Shown here one piece after another: positions 1-5,956 of a stretch of DNA of 7,595 bases. Within the stretch, counting starts at the first letter, position 1, and each line of letters begins with the position of its first letter. Both the position numbers and the translations under genes were made by a program. Origin of the DNA: Nitratiruptor sp. (lineage in GTDB: Bacteria > Campylobacterota > Campylobacteria > Campylobacterales > Nitratiruptoraceae); contig WGAX01000161.1 in assembly GCA_015494595.1 (NCBI GenBank), positions 1-7,595 on the forward strand. Direction: 5' to 3'. The notes under the pieces are model-generated. The model worked only from the letters and a program-made list of their open reading frames with translations, had not been told where the DNA came from and ran no database searches.

Positions 1-448
1 CAGCTCCCATACTTAGCCCATAGAGCCCTCCAACCAGCTCCCCCTCTTTATAAACCTCTATCGAGTGTGCAAATCCCATCTCGTGGAGCTCGCAAAAAAC
101 CTCTATAATCTCTGGCAAAATCCAGGTACCCTCTTTTTGACGCAGATCTCTACAAGATTGAATTACAGAGCAGAAATTGGTATCGGTTACAACTTCAAAT
201 TTTTTAAGACTCTTTTTTAAAGATCGAGAAATTTTGAGATCTTGGGGATAGAGCACTAATCTAGGATCTGGCGACCACCACAAAATAGGATCCCCCTCGC
301 TATACCAAGGAAAAATCCCTCTTTTGTAGGCTGCCAAAATGCGATTGGGATTGAGATCGCCCCCATAGGCCACAATCCCCTCTTTGCTGGCAAATCTAGG
401 ATCGGGAAAATTGTGATCAAAAGGGCTTAGACGCGGAATGAAATTCAT
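1..448 (-). CDS. aat: leucyl/phenylalanyl-tRNA--protein transferase (Aat), 3' part outside window
   Basis: Aat moves Leu or Phe from aminoacyl-tRNA to the N-terminus of proteins starting with Lys or Arg, making them ClpS/ClpAP substrates in the cytoplasm. The visible 149 codons begin MNFIPRLSPFDHNFPDPR and contain the family hallmarks: YGGDL near residue 30, RGIFPWYSEGDPILWWSPDPR-like core around residues 43-63, and HEMGFAHSIEVY followed by ELVGGLYGLSMGA near the window edge. Family members are about 210-235 residues, so roughly the last third, including part of the catalytic region, lies to the left. The ATG at 448-446 is preferred because it overlaps the clpA stop as ATGA and gives the family's usual N-terminus. 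No Shine-Dalgarno sequence precedes it, so translation probably depends on ribosomes finishing clpA. It is the last visible gene of the clpS-clpA-aat operon, a context that agrees with its role. Confidence 0.95.
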   Translation of the reverse strand, partial: MNFIPRLSPFDHNFPDPRFASKEGIVAYGGDLNPNRILAAYKRGIFPWYSEGDPILWWSPDPRLVLYPQDLKISRSLKKSLKKFEVVTDTNFCSVIQSCRDLRQKEGTWILPEIIEVFCELHEMGFAHSIEVYKEGELVGGLYGLSMGA

Positions 449-2637
449 GGAATAGCAAAATCCAGTGTACCATTTTTTAGCACTACTTCTACTCTACCCC
501 CCTCTTTGAGGCTGCCAAAAAGGATCTCATTGGTCAAAGGCGTTTTAATCTCTTCACTAATTACTCTAGCAAGCGGTCTTGCTCCCAACTCTGGACTATA
601 CCCCTTTTGTGCCAGATAGCGTTTCGCCTCTTTGCTAAGAGTGAGAAAAATCCCTTTATTGTCTAGCTGCTCATTGAGCTCTTTAATAAACTTATCTACA
701 ATTCCCTCCACTATATCGATCGTTAAAGGCTTAAAGCGCACGATGGCATCTAATCTATTGCGAAACTCCGGCGTAAAGTGGTATTTAAGCGCTTCATCAA
801 ATTTGCTTACAGACTCTTTTTTAAATCCCATAACATTGGCTTCAGTAGCTCCTACATTGGATGTCATAATGAGAATGACATGTTTAAAGTCTGCCACATT
901 GCCGTTATTATCTGTTAAAGTTGCATTATCCATCACCTGCAGCAAAATATTGATAAGATCTGGATGCGCCTTTTCGATTTCATCCAGCAAAAGCACAGTA
1001 TATGGATGCTTGCGAATAGCTTCAGTCAAAAGTCCTCCCTCCTCATACCCAACATATCCAGGAGGAGCACCAATAAGTCTAGAGACTGCATGCTTTTCCA
1101 TATATTCACTCATATCAAAGCGCTCAAAATGCACTCCAAGCACTCTTGCCAACTCTTTTGCCAATTCAGTTTTTCCCACCCCTGTAGGACCTACAAAAAG
1201 AAATGATCCAATCGGTTTGTCTGGTGGATTGAGACCTGCTCGCGATCGTTTAATTGCCATCGCAATAGTATCTACTGCCTCATCCTGCCCTAACACACTC
1301 CTTTTAAGCCTGCTCTCTAGATTTTGCAAAATCTCTAAATCATCGCTAGTTACACGCTGTGGAGGCAGCCCCACCATTTTAGCCAGGACATCCTCTATAT
1401 CATTGACTGTTACTACACTTCTACGCTTCTTCCTTAGCCAAAAGCTCGCCCCCACCTCATCAATGAGATCTATAGCTTTATCCGGCAGCTGCCTGTCATT
1501 AATATATTTATCACTCAATTCCACCGCACTTTTTAGAGCGCTTACTTGATATTTAACTTTATGATGTTTTTCATACTTATCTTTAAGACCTTTAAGAATC
1601 TTAAAGGTAGTCTCAAGATCTGGCTCTTTCACATCTACTTTGGCAAAGCGCCGACTTAGAGCTCTATCTTTTTCTAAGAAGTTACGAAACTCACTATATG
1701 TGGTAGCTCCAATACATCTGATTGCTCCACTTGCAAGAGCGGGTTTAAGCATATTGGAAGCATCCATACTTCCCCCCTGCGTAGCACCGGCTCCTACAAT
1801 TGTATGTATCTCATCAATAAAGAGAATCGCTTTTGGGATAGATTTAAGCTCCTCAATCACCCCTTTTAGGCGCTTCTCAAAATCTCCCCGATACTTGGTA
1901 CCTGCAAGAAGCGAGCCCATATCCAAAGAGTAGAGTTTTGAGCCTTGCAAAATATCTGGCACCTCATCATTGGCTATTTTAAGGGCTAAACCTTCAGCAA
2001 TAGCAGTTTTACCAACACCCGGCTCTCCCACTAATAAAGGGTTGTTCTTCTTGCGCCGACAAAGTATCTGCATGACCCGCTCAATCTCTTTATCCCTTCC
2101 AATGACTGGATCTATTTTGCCCTCTCTTGCCTCTTCCAACAGGTCAATAGTAAACTTCTCCAAATAGGAGTCCTCTTGCTTTTTCTCTTTCTTGCTTTTA
2201 TGCTCTATCACCTCTTTGTGGTGGGAGATAATCTCTAAAATATCAAGCTTACTAATGCCCTGCTCTTTAAGCAGATAGACACTATAGGAGTGCTCTTCAT
2301 CAAAAAGAGCTGCCAAAAGATCACCCACAGTAGCCTCTTTCTTCTCAGCGCTTTGAATATGGCGAATCATATTCTCAATCACTCTTGAAAGTGCAACTGT
2401 CTCAAAAGGCTCTCGTACCACATTCTCAGGCAAAGGCTTGAGGGTGGATTCTAGATGCTGGATAAGCTTCTTTTTGAGTGTAATAATATCGGCTCCAGCC
2501 TCTTTTAAAATAGCCTCTCCCTCTCTATTATTGAGGAGCGCCAAAAAGACATGCTCTACCGTCAAATATTCGTGTCTATGCCTTTTAGCAAAACGCACAG
2601 CCTCTTTAAAAATCGAATTTAATTGGTTACTAATCAT
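445..2637 (-). CDS. clpA: ATP-dependent Clp protease ATP-binding subunit ClpA
   Basis: ClpA is the hexameric AAA+ unfoldase that feeds proteins into ClpP. The 730-residue product has an N-domain (about 1-145, with RHRHEYLTVEH at 19-29, the face that binds ClpS in E. coli), a charged linker (about 143-158), and two AAA+ modules with no ClpB-type middle coiled coil. D1 has Walker A GEPGVGKT (204-211), pore loop KYRG (248-251), Walker B ILFIDE (271-276) and arginines 325, 329 and 330. D2 has GPTGVGKT (483-490), pore loop GYVG (527-530), Walker B LLLDE (549-553), sensor-1 N594, arginine finger in FRNR (625-628) and sensor-2 GAR (685-687). The ClpP-docking tripeptide, IGL in E. coli, appears to be MGF (603-605), and the E. 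coli C-terminal extension is absent. The start overlaps the clpS stop (TAATG) behind a strong GGAGGA. No clpP is in view. Confidence 0.98.
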   Translation of the reverse strand: MISNQLNSIFKEAVRFAKRHRHEYLTVEHVFLALLNNREGEAILKEAGADIITLKKKLIQHLESTLKPLPENVVREPFETVALSRVIENMIRHIQSAEKKEATVGDLLAALFDEEHSYSVYLLKEQGISKLDILEIISHHKEVIEHKSKKEKKQEDSYLEKFTIDLLEEAREGKIDPVIGRDKEIERVMQILCRRKKNNPLLVGEPGVGKTAIAEGLALKIANDEVPDILQGSKLYSLDMGSLLAGTKYRGDFEKRLKGVIEELKSIPKAILFIDEIHTIVGAGATQGGSMDASNMLKPALASGAIRCIGATTYSEFRNFLEKDRALSRRFAKVDVKEPDLETTFKILKGLKDKYEKHHKVKYQVSALKSAVELSDKYINDRQLPDKAIDLIDEVGASFWLRKKRRSVVTVNDIEDVLAKMVGLPPQRVTSDDLEILQNLESRLKRSVLGQDEAVDTIAMAIKRSRAGLNPPDKPIGSFLFVGPTGVGKTELAKELARVLGVHFERFDMSEYMEKHAVSRLIGAPPGYVGYEEGGLLTEAIRKHPYTVLLLDEIEKAHPDLINILLQVMDNATLTDNNGNVADFKHVILIMTSNVGATEANVMGFKKESVSKFDEALKYHFTPEFRNRLDAIVRFKPLTIDIVEGIVDKFIKELNEQLDNKGIFLTLSKEAKRYLAQKGYSPELGARPLARVISEEIKTPLTNEILFGSLKEGGRVEVVLKNGTLDFAIP

Positions 2638-2930
2638 TACTCTTCCTCCATCACCGCTTTAAGCGGAAACTGATTGGCTCTAGCTAAACGATGCACCTGA
2701 TCCACTTTGGTTTCAGCTATCTCATAGGTATATACCCCACATAGCCCTTTTCCCTGTTTGTGAATCGTCAACATTATATTGACTGCTTCCTCATAGCTTT
2801 TGTGAAAAACTTCACAAAGTATATCCACTACAAAATCCATTGTCGTATAATCGTCATTAAGCAAAAATACTTTATACTTCTTAGGCTCTTTTAAAGATGT
2901 TGTCTCTTTTACCTCTTCCTTAACCGCCAC
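2637..2930 (-). CDS. clpS: ATP-dependent Clp protease adaptor ClpS
   Basis: ClpS binds N-terminal Leu, Phe, Tyr or Trp and delivers these substrates to the ClpA N-domain. The product has 97 residues, close to the family norm of about 106. After a short charged N-terminal tail (1-18) comes the core YKVFLLNDDYTTMDFVV, with N25, D26, D27, T29 and M31 matching the residues that hold the substrate alpha-amino group in E. coli ClpS. MLTIHKQGKGLCGVYTYEIAETK follows (from about 53), where M53, I56 and H57 correspond to E. coli M62, V65 and H66 of the pocket. The start is a GTG at 2930-2928: no ATG lies between it and the upstream AGAGGAG (2941-2935, 4-nt spacing). It is the first gene of clpS-clpA-aat and diverges from bioD. 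The binding pocket looks intact, so I expect a working N-degron adaptor. Confidence 0.96.
   Translation of the reverse strand: MAVKEEVKETTSLKEPKKYKVFLLNDDYTTMDFVVDILCEVFHKSYEEAVNIMLTIHKQGKGLCGVYTYEIAETKVDQVHRLARANQFPLKAVMEEE
2644..2649 (-). promoter_or_regulatory. Shine-Dalgarno sequence for clpA inside clpS
   Basis: GGAGGA reads on the minus strand six nucleotides before the clpA ATG, inside the last codons of clpS (they encode the acidic end MEEE). Together with the TAATG stop-start overlap at 2637 it fixes the clpA start and indicates coupled translation of adaptor and unfoldase. Confidence 0.8.
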
Positions 2931-2934
2931 CGTA

Positions 2935-2941
2935 CTCCTCT
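2935..2941 (-). promoter_or_regulatory. Shine-Dalgarno sequence for clpS, deciding a GTG start
   Basis: AGAGGAG on the minus strand lies four nucleotides before the GTG at 2930. There is no ATG nearby, so this site supports the non-ATG start for clpS. Confidence 0.75.
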
Positions 2942-2965
2942 TTACTTCCTATTTTCCCATATTTT

Positions 2966-2971
2966 AGTATA
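2966..2971 (-). promoter_or_regulatory. candidate -10 element for clpS-clpA-aat
   Basis: TATACT on the minus strand lies about 36 bases before the clpS GTG, giving a predicted leader of about 30 nt with a good Shine-Dalgarno sequence. No credible -35 is seen; the DNA upstream is T-rich, as is usual for Campylobacterota sigma-70 promoters. TAAAAT at 2966-2961 is an alternative. It overlaps the plus-strand -10 proposed for bioD. Confidence 0.5.
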
Positions 2972-2973
2972 AT
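2968..2973 (+). promoter_or_regulatory. candidate -10 element for bioD
   Basis: A perfect TATAAT on the plus strand, followed by a T-run and then an A-rich leader. Transcription would begin near 2980, leaving about 19 nt before the bioD ATG at 2999. No -35 consensus is visible. No biotin-repressor-type inverted repeat was seen in the 68-bp spacer, so biotin control at this site is not supported. Confidence 0.6.
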
Positions 2974-2998
2974 TTTTTTAAAAAGCAAAAGGGTAGCA

Positions 2999-3637
2999 AT
3001 GCAGCTTTTTATCACTGCTACAGATACAGGCGTTGGCAAAACTCACACCACACTGCAACTCCTACAGATAGCTCACAATTTTGGATATAAGGTTGCAGCA
3101 ATCAAGCCTATTGAAACGGGGGTTATGAGCAGTCCTGCAGATGGTAGCAAACTTTTAAGAAAAAGTCAAGATTTGAACCCAAACTTAAGTGATATAACTA
3201 TTGATGATATTGTACCGTATCAATTTAAGCTCCCTGCGGCCCCTTTTGTAGCAAAAAAGAGTGCTATTATTGATATTGGCTATATCAAAGAGAAAATAGC
3301 TATTTTACAAAGTAGATGCGATATTCTCTTTATTGAGGGGGCTGGAGGGTTGATGGTGCCAATTGAGAAAGATTACTTTATGATAGACTTAATCAAAGAT
3401 TTAGATGCTCCTACCCTCTTGGTCACACCCTCTAAGCTTGGCTGCATCAATCAGACGCTGCTGAGTATGGAGGCTCTGCAAAAAAGAGATCTGCCCTTTT
3501 GGTGGTATGTCAATCTCTATGAGGATAGGGATGAGTATTTCAAAATCACTCACCCCTTTTATGAAGCCTATTTCAATGAGGTACCTCTAGAGTTATCTTC
3601 AGTATTCAACAGTTACATGCACGCGTATATAGCGTAG
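2999..3637 (+). CDS. bioD: dethiobiotin synthetase (ATP-dependent)
   Basis: BioD closes the ureido ring of biotin: 7,8-diaminopelargonic acid plus CO2 and ATP gives dethiobiotin, in the cytoplasm. The 212-residue product (E. coli BioD is about 225) has the P-loop TDTGVGKT (8-15), the substrate-binding KPIETG (36-41), the EGAGG loop (113-117) and the KLGCIN segment (146-151), with VN at 171-172 as the likely nucleotide-base contact. The ATG is placed by the immediate P-loop context (MQLFITATDTGVGKT) and a modest AAGGG five nucleotides upstream. It has its own candidate promoter and diverges from clpS. Other biotin genes are not in the window, so bioD stands apart from any bioAFB cluster here. 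The last 12 codons overlap the tail of the opposite-strand glycine-zipper gene. Confidence 0.95.
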   Translation: MQLFITATDTGVGKTHTTLQLLQIAHNFGYKVAAIKPIETGVMSSPADGSKLLRKSQDLNPNLSDITIDDIVPYQFKLPAAPFVAKKSAIIDIGYIKEKIAILQSRCDILFIEGAGGLMVPIEKDYFMIDLIKDLDAPTLLVTPSKLGCINQTLLSMEALQKRDLPFWWYVNLYEDRDEYFKITHPFYEAYFNEVPLELSSVFNSYMHAYIA

Positions 3638-4096
3638 AGGTCTATCACTATAGCGTATAATCGTTTTACCCATTACCCTTGCATAGTTTTTATACTCCGC
3701 AATCCTTCTCTCACTCTCTTTATACCTTGTTCTACAGCGTCGTACAACACGATAGCCTGGATACTCTCTTCTTTTGGCTAAATTTTTGCCAATAAGTGTA
3801 CCAATAATCGCTCCCCCCACAGTAGCAGCAGTTTTACCACTACCTCCACCTATTTGATGTCCAAGCACACCTCCTGCTGCGCCTCCAATAAGCGCTCCTA
3901 GAGTCTCATCGCCCCCTCCTCTATCATACTCAACAGGTACCTCCTCTTCCCAACACTCCTCATAAGGTACTCGCTCTGTTACATAACGGCTTACCTCTAC
4001 ACTTTTATATACAGGCACTCTCTTTGTAAAAGTGATTACTTCTGCCATTGTTGTACTTATAAGAGCAAAGGCTACGAGAATTACCACCTTTTTCAT
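3599..4096 (-). CDS. secreted glycine-zipper protein, YcfJ-like
   Basis: The 165-residue product starts with a signal peptide (MKKVVILVAFALISTTMA, probable cleavage near residues 18/19), so it should act in the periplasm or envelope. A glycine-zipper segment (about 67-103, GALIGGAAGGVLGHQIGGG then a second GGAIIGTLIG) resembles the Rick_17kDa_Anti/Glycine-zipper 2TM family. It is flanked by two cysteines, C48 in EECWEEEVPV and C121 in VVRRCRTRY. This order (CW, glycine zipper with GHQIGGG, RCR, then a C-terminal beta-like tail ending IRVHVTVEY) is that of YcfJ-type proteins, whose exact function is unknown to me. I chose the ATG at 4096-4094 and not one 60 bases upstream because AGGAGG sits five bases before it and the signal peptide starts there. 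It diverges from pyrB and converges on bioD with a 39-nt overlap. The two cysteines could form a disulfide (inference). Confidence 0.88.
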   Translation of the reverse strand: MKKVVILVAFALISTTMAEVITFTKRVPVYKSVEVSRYVTERVPYEECWEEEVPVEYDRGGGDETLGALIGGAAGGVLGHQIGGGSGKTAATVGGAIIGTLIGKNLAKRREYPGYRVVRRCRTRYKESERRIAEYKNYARVMGKTIIRYSDRPLRYIRVHVTVEY

Positions 4097-4101
4097 TATA
4101 G

Positions 4102-4107
4102 CCTCCT
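4102..4107 (-). promoter_or_regulatory. Shine-Dalgarno sequence deciding the glycine-zipper gene start
   Basis: AGGAGG on the minus strand, five nucleotides before the ATG at 4096. It supports this start over the in-frame ATG at 4156, which would add 20 residues in front of the signal peptide. Confidence 0.85.
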
Positions 4108-4114
4108 TTTTTTG

Positions 4115-4120
4115 TATAAT
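4115..4120 (+). promoter_or_regulatory. candidate -10 element for pyrB-pabB
   Basis: A perfect TATAAT on the plus strand. Transcription would start in or near the run of seven A at 4126-4132, leaving a leader of about 20-24 nt before the pyrB ATG at 4150. No -35 box is recognisable. The leader carries no attenuator-like hairpin, so E. coli pyrBI-style attenuation is not supported; start-site or slippage control at the A-run cannot be excluded. Confidence 0.6.
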
Positions 4121-4123
4121 ATA
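4118..4123 (-). promoter_or_regulatory. candidate -10 element for the glycine-zipper gene
   Basis: TATATT on the minus strand within the near-palindrome 4114-4125, overlapping the pyrB -10. Initiation about six or seven bases downstream (near 4111) would give a leader of only about 15 nt that begins just before the AGGAGG. TATTAT one register over is an alternative. No -35 was found. Confidence 0.4.
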
Positions 4124-4132
4124 GCAAAAAAA

Positions 4133-4152
4133 TGTGAAATGATTGTGAAATG
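4133..4152 (+). repeat. 9-bp tandem direct repeat across the pyrB start
   Basis: TGTGAAATG occurs at 4133-4141 and again at 4144-4152, an 11-nt period. The ATG of the second copy is the pyrB start; the ATG of the first copy (4139) is out of frame and opens a 19-codon frame ending at 4198. An ATGTGA start-stop also occurs at 4132-4137. It may be chance or may affect initiation. Confidence 0.6.
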
Positions 4153-5022
4153 GCAAAACATCTCATCAGCACAAAAGATTTACAAAAGCATGAAATAAGG
4201 GCTATTTTTAGCAAAGCGCAACACTTTTTACAAGAGAGTCCCCAACTACTAGAAAAGAGACTTATTATCACTATCTTTTTTGAAAACTCCACAAGAACTA
4301 GAAGCAGCTTTGAGGTAGCTGCCAAAAGGCTTGGAGCACAAGTGGTTAATCTAGATGTAAGCAAAAGCTCCACCAAAAAGGGTGAAACCCTCTTTGATAC
4401 TGCTGCAAATCTAGATGCCATGGGACCAAATGCCATCGTAATAAGGCATAAAAACTCTGGCGTGCCAGCAATTTTGGCTAGGCATATCAACTGCTCTTTA
4501 ATCAATGGAGGTGATGGAGCCCACGCTCACCCTACCCAGGCATTACTGGATCTCTTTACCCTCTTACAACATTTTGGCGATGTCCAAGGCAAAAAAATAG
4601 CAATAGTAGGAGATATTAAAAATAGCCGTGTGGCAAACTCCAATATCGAGCTTTTAAGGCGCTTTGGAATGGAGGTAATTTTAGTGGCACCTCCCCACTT
4701 CTTACCTCAAACCTCTCTGCCTTTTAGCTACAATCTCAAAGAGGTGATTGACAAAGTAGATGCTATTATGAGTCTTCGCACCCAAACAGAGCGCCACACC
4801 TACCCAATTTATGCATCGTTGCGTGATTACGGGAGTGATTTTTGTATCACAAAAGAGCTTATTAAAGATAAGGATTTAATTATTTTGCATCCGGGTCCAG
4901 TGCATCGCAATATCGATATAAGCGATGAGGTATTAGCAGATCCACGATGCAAAGTATTAGAGCAGGTCAAAAACGGTGTAGCGGTGCGTATGGCGGTACT
5001 CGATTATCTTATAAATGGATAG
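4150..5022 (+). CDS. pyrB: aspartate carbamoyltransferase catalytic subunit
   Basis: PyrB joins carbamoyl phosphate and L-aspartate to N-carbamoyl-aspartate, the committed step of pyrimidine synthesis, in the cytoplasm as a catalytic trimer. The 290-residue product carries the carbamoyl-phosphate loop STRTR (47-51) in FFENSTRTRSSFE, the 80s loop KKGET (76-80), R99-H100, HPTQALLD (from H127), GDIKNSRVANSN with R160, SLRTQTER with R210, and HPGPVHR (247-253). These match E. coli S52-R56, K84, R105, H134, R167 and R229. The HPGPVHR form with VLEQVKNGVA near the C-terminus resembles Helicobacter PyrB as I recall it. No pyrI regulatory subunit follows, so allosteric control of the E. coli kind is not expected from this locus. 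The start has no Shine-Dalgarno sequence, and pabB begins 8 nt before its stop. Confidence 0.96.
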   Translation: MAKHLISTKDLQKHEIRAIFSKAQHFLQESPQLLEKRLIITIFFENSTRTRSSFEVAAKRLGAQVVNLDVSKSSTKKGETLFDTAANLDAMGPNAIVIRHKNSGVPAILARHINCSLINGGDGAHAHPTQALLDLFTLLQHFGDVQGKKIAIVGDIKNSRVANSNIELLRRFGMEVILVAPPHFLPQTSLPFSYNLKEVIDKVDAIMSLRTQTERHTYPIYASLRDYGSDFCITKELIKDKDLIILHPGPVHRNIDISDEVLADPRCKVLEQVKNGVAVRMAVLDYLING

Positions 5023-5956
5023 ACTCTCATTCTATGGGGCTAGAGGTGAGCCCTTTTTCTTTGTGATTGACTATGAGAAAAAGGGGATATTTGTTGCTCC
5101 TATTCAAGAGCTCAAAGACATCTACTTTCAAACTCCCTCTTTTCGCAACTTCTCACCCCTTGCACTGCAGCCAAAAATTTTACACAAAGAGCCCATAGCT
5201 TTTGAGATCTATAAAAAGGCCTTTGATGAGGTACAAAAGCAGATCCACAAAGGCAACACCTACCTGCTCAATCTCACTTTTGGCACCCCAATTGTGCTCT
5301 CCCACTCCCTTTTTGAGACATTTCTTGCTACAAAAGCCAAATTTAAACTCTACTTTCAAGGTCGATTTATCTGCTTCTCGCCTGAGAGATTTGTCAAAAT
5401 TGAGGGCAATACCATATCCACCTATCCGATGAAAGGCACTATTGATGCCTCCATTAGCAATGCAAAAGAGAAAATCCTATCCAACCAAAAGGAGATGGCA
5501 GAGCATACAATGGTGGTGGATCTACTGCGCAATGATCTCAATATGGTAGCAAAAGGCGTAAGAGTAGAGAGATTTCGCTATATAGAAAGAATTGAGGGAG
5601 GAAAACTTCTGCAAGTATCCAGCCACATCGCAGGAGAGCTTCCAGGCAACTGGCCAAGCCATCTTACAGAGATTTTTGACACACTTCTACCTGCTGGCAG
5701 TATCAGCGGCACACCAAAAAGATCTACTTGTGAAATTATTCAAAAGGTTGAGCTAGAGCCCAGAGGCTTTTATACGGGAATTTTTGGCTATTTTGATGGC
5801 AAAAATCTTGATAGCGCAGTCATTATTCGCTACATAGAAAATGGCACAAAACCTATCTTTAGAAGCGGAGGAGGCATTACGGCAGATAGCAATGTAAAAG
5901 CAGAATACAAAGAGCTCATTGACAAGATCTATCTACCGCTTGAGCCGCTTGTATAA
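5015..5956 (+). CDS. pabB: aminodeoxychorismate synthase component I, short form
   Basis: PabB converts chorismate plus ammonia (normally supplied by PabA) to 4-amino-4-deoxychorismate for p-aminobenzoate and folate. The 313-residue product has the chorismate-binding signatures: SPERF (122-126), PMKGT (138-142), the E163-containing stretch before VVDLLRNDL (167-175), PAGSISGTPK (226-235), GFYTGIFGYF (251-260), and SGGGITADS with AEYKE (E297, metal site) near the end. Lysine in PMKGT marks ADC synthase; anthranilate synthases have alanine there (PIAGT). Only about 60 residues precede the conserved core, against nearly 190 in E. coli PabB (453 residues), so most of the N-terminal domain is lacking. 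Short PabB-like proteins of about 320 residues exist in other phyla. Its ATG lies inside the pyrB end (8-nt overlap) without a Shine-Dalgarno sequence. Neither pabA nor pabC follows; its tail overlaps pqiC. Confidence 0.92.
   Translation: MDRLSFYGARGEPFFFVIDYEKKGIFVAPIQELKDIYFQTPSFRNFSPLALQPKILHKEPIAFEIYKKAFDEVQKQIHKGNTYLLNLTFGTPIVLSHSLFETFLATKAKFKLYFQGRFICFSPERFVKIEGNTISTYPMKGTIDASISNAKEKILSNQKEMAEHTMVVDLLRNDLNMVAKGVRVERFRYIERIEGGKLLQVSSHIAGELPGNWPSHLTEIFDTLLPAGSISGTPKRSTCEIIQKVELEPRGFYTGIFGYFDGKNLDSAVIIRYIENGTKPIFRSGGGITADSNVKAEYKELIDKIYLPLEPLV

Noticed and set aside
1..540. Apparent cluster of GATC sites in aat (about nine by eye)
   Set aside because: Most come from Asp (GAT) codons followed by Pro or Leu codons. 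Density falls to near background across the rest of the window, and no origin-like features accompany it.
632..1549. Long plus-strand open frame (305 codons) antisense to clpA
   Set aside because: It lies wholly inside the well-supported clpA gene; its translation is rich in Ser, Leu and Thr with no recognisable domain, as expected from the mirror frame of a biased coding sequence.
3578..3587. Perfect palindrome GAGGTACCTC near the end of bioD
   Set aside because: It has no loop and no following T-run, so it is not a terminator. It lies inside coding sequence and is short enough to be chance.
3628..3655. Repeated TATAGCGTA with a nearby TATAAT on the plus strand after bioD
   Set aside because: It lies in the coding region of the glycine-zipper gene and reflects repeated Arg-Tyr codons; no plus-strand gene follows to be driven by it.
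4097..4156. Upstream ATG at 4156 giving the glycine-zipper protein 20 more residues
   Set aside because: No ribosome-binding site precedes it, it would begin inside pyrB and upstream of the proposed promoter, and it would put residues in front of a good signal peptide.
4005..4505. Minus-strand open frame of 166 codons across the start of pyrB and the glycine-zipper gene
   Set aside because: It runs through two confident genes and their shared promoter, in a different frame from the signal-peptide gene, and shows no family features.
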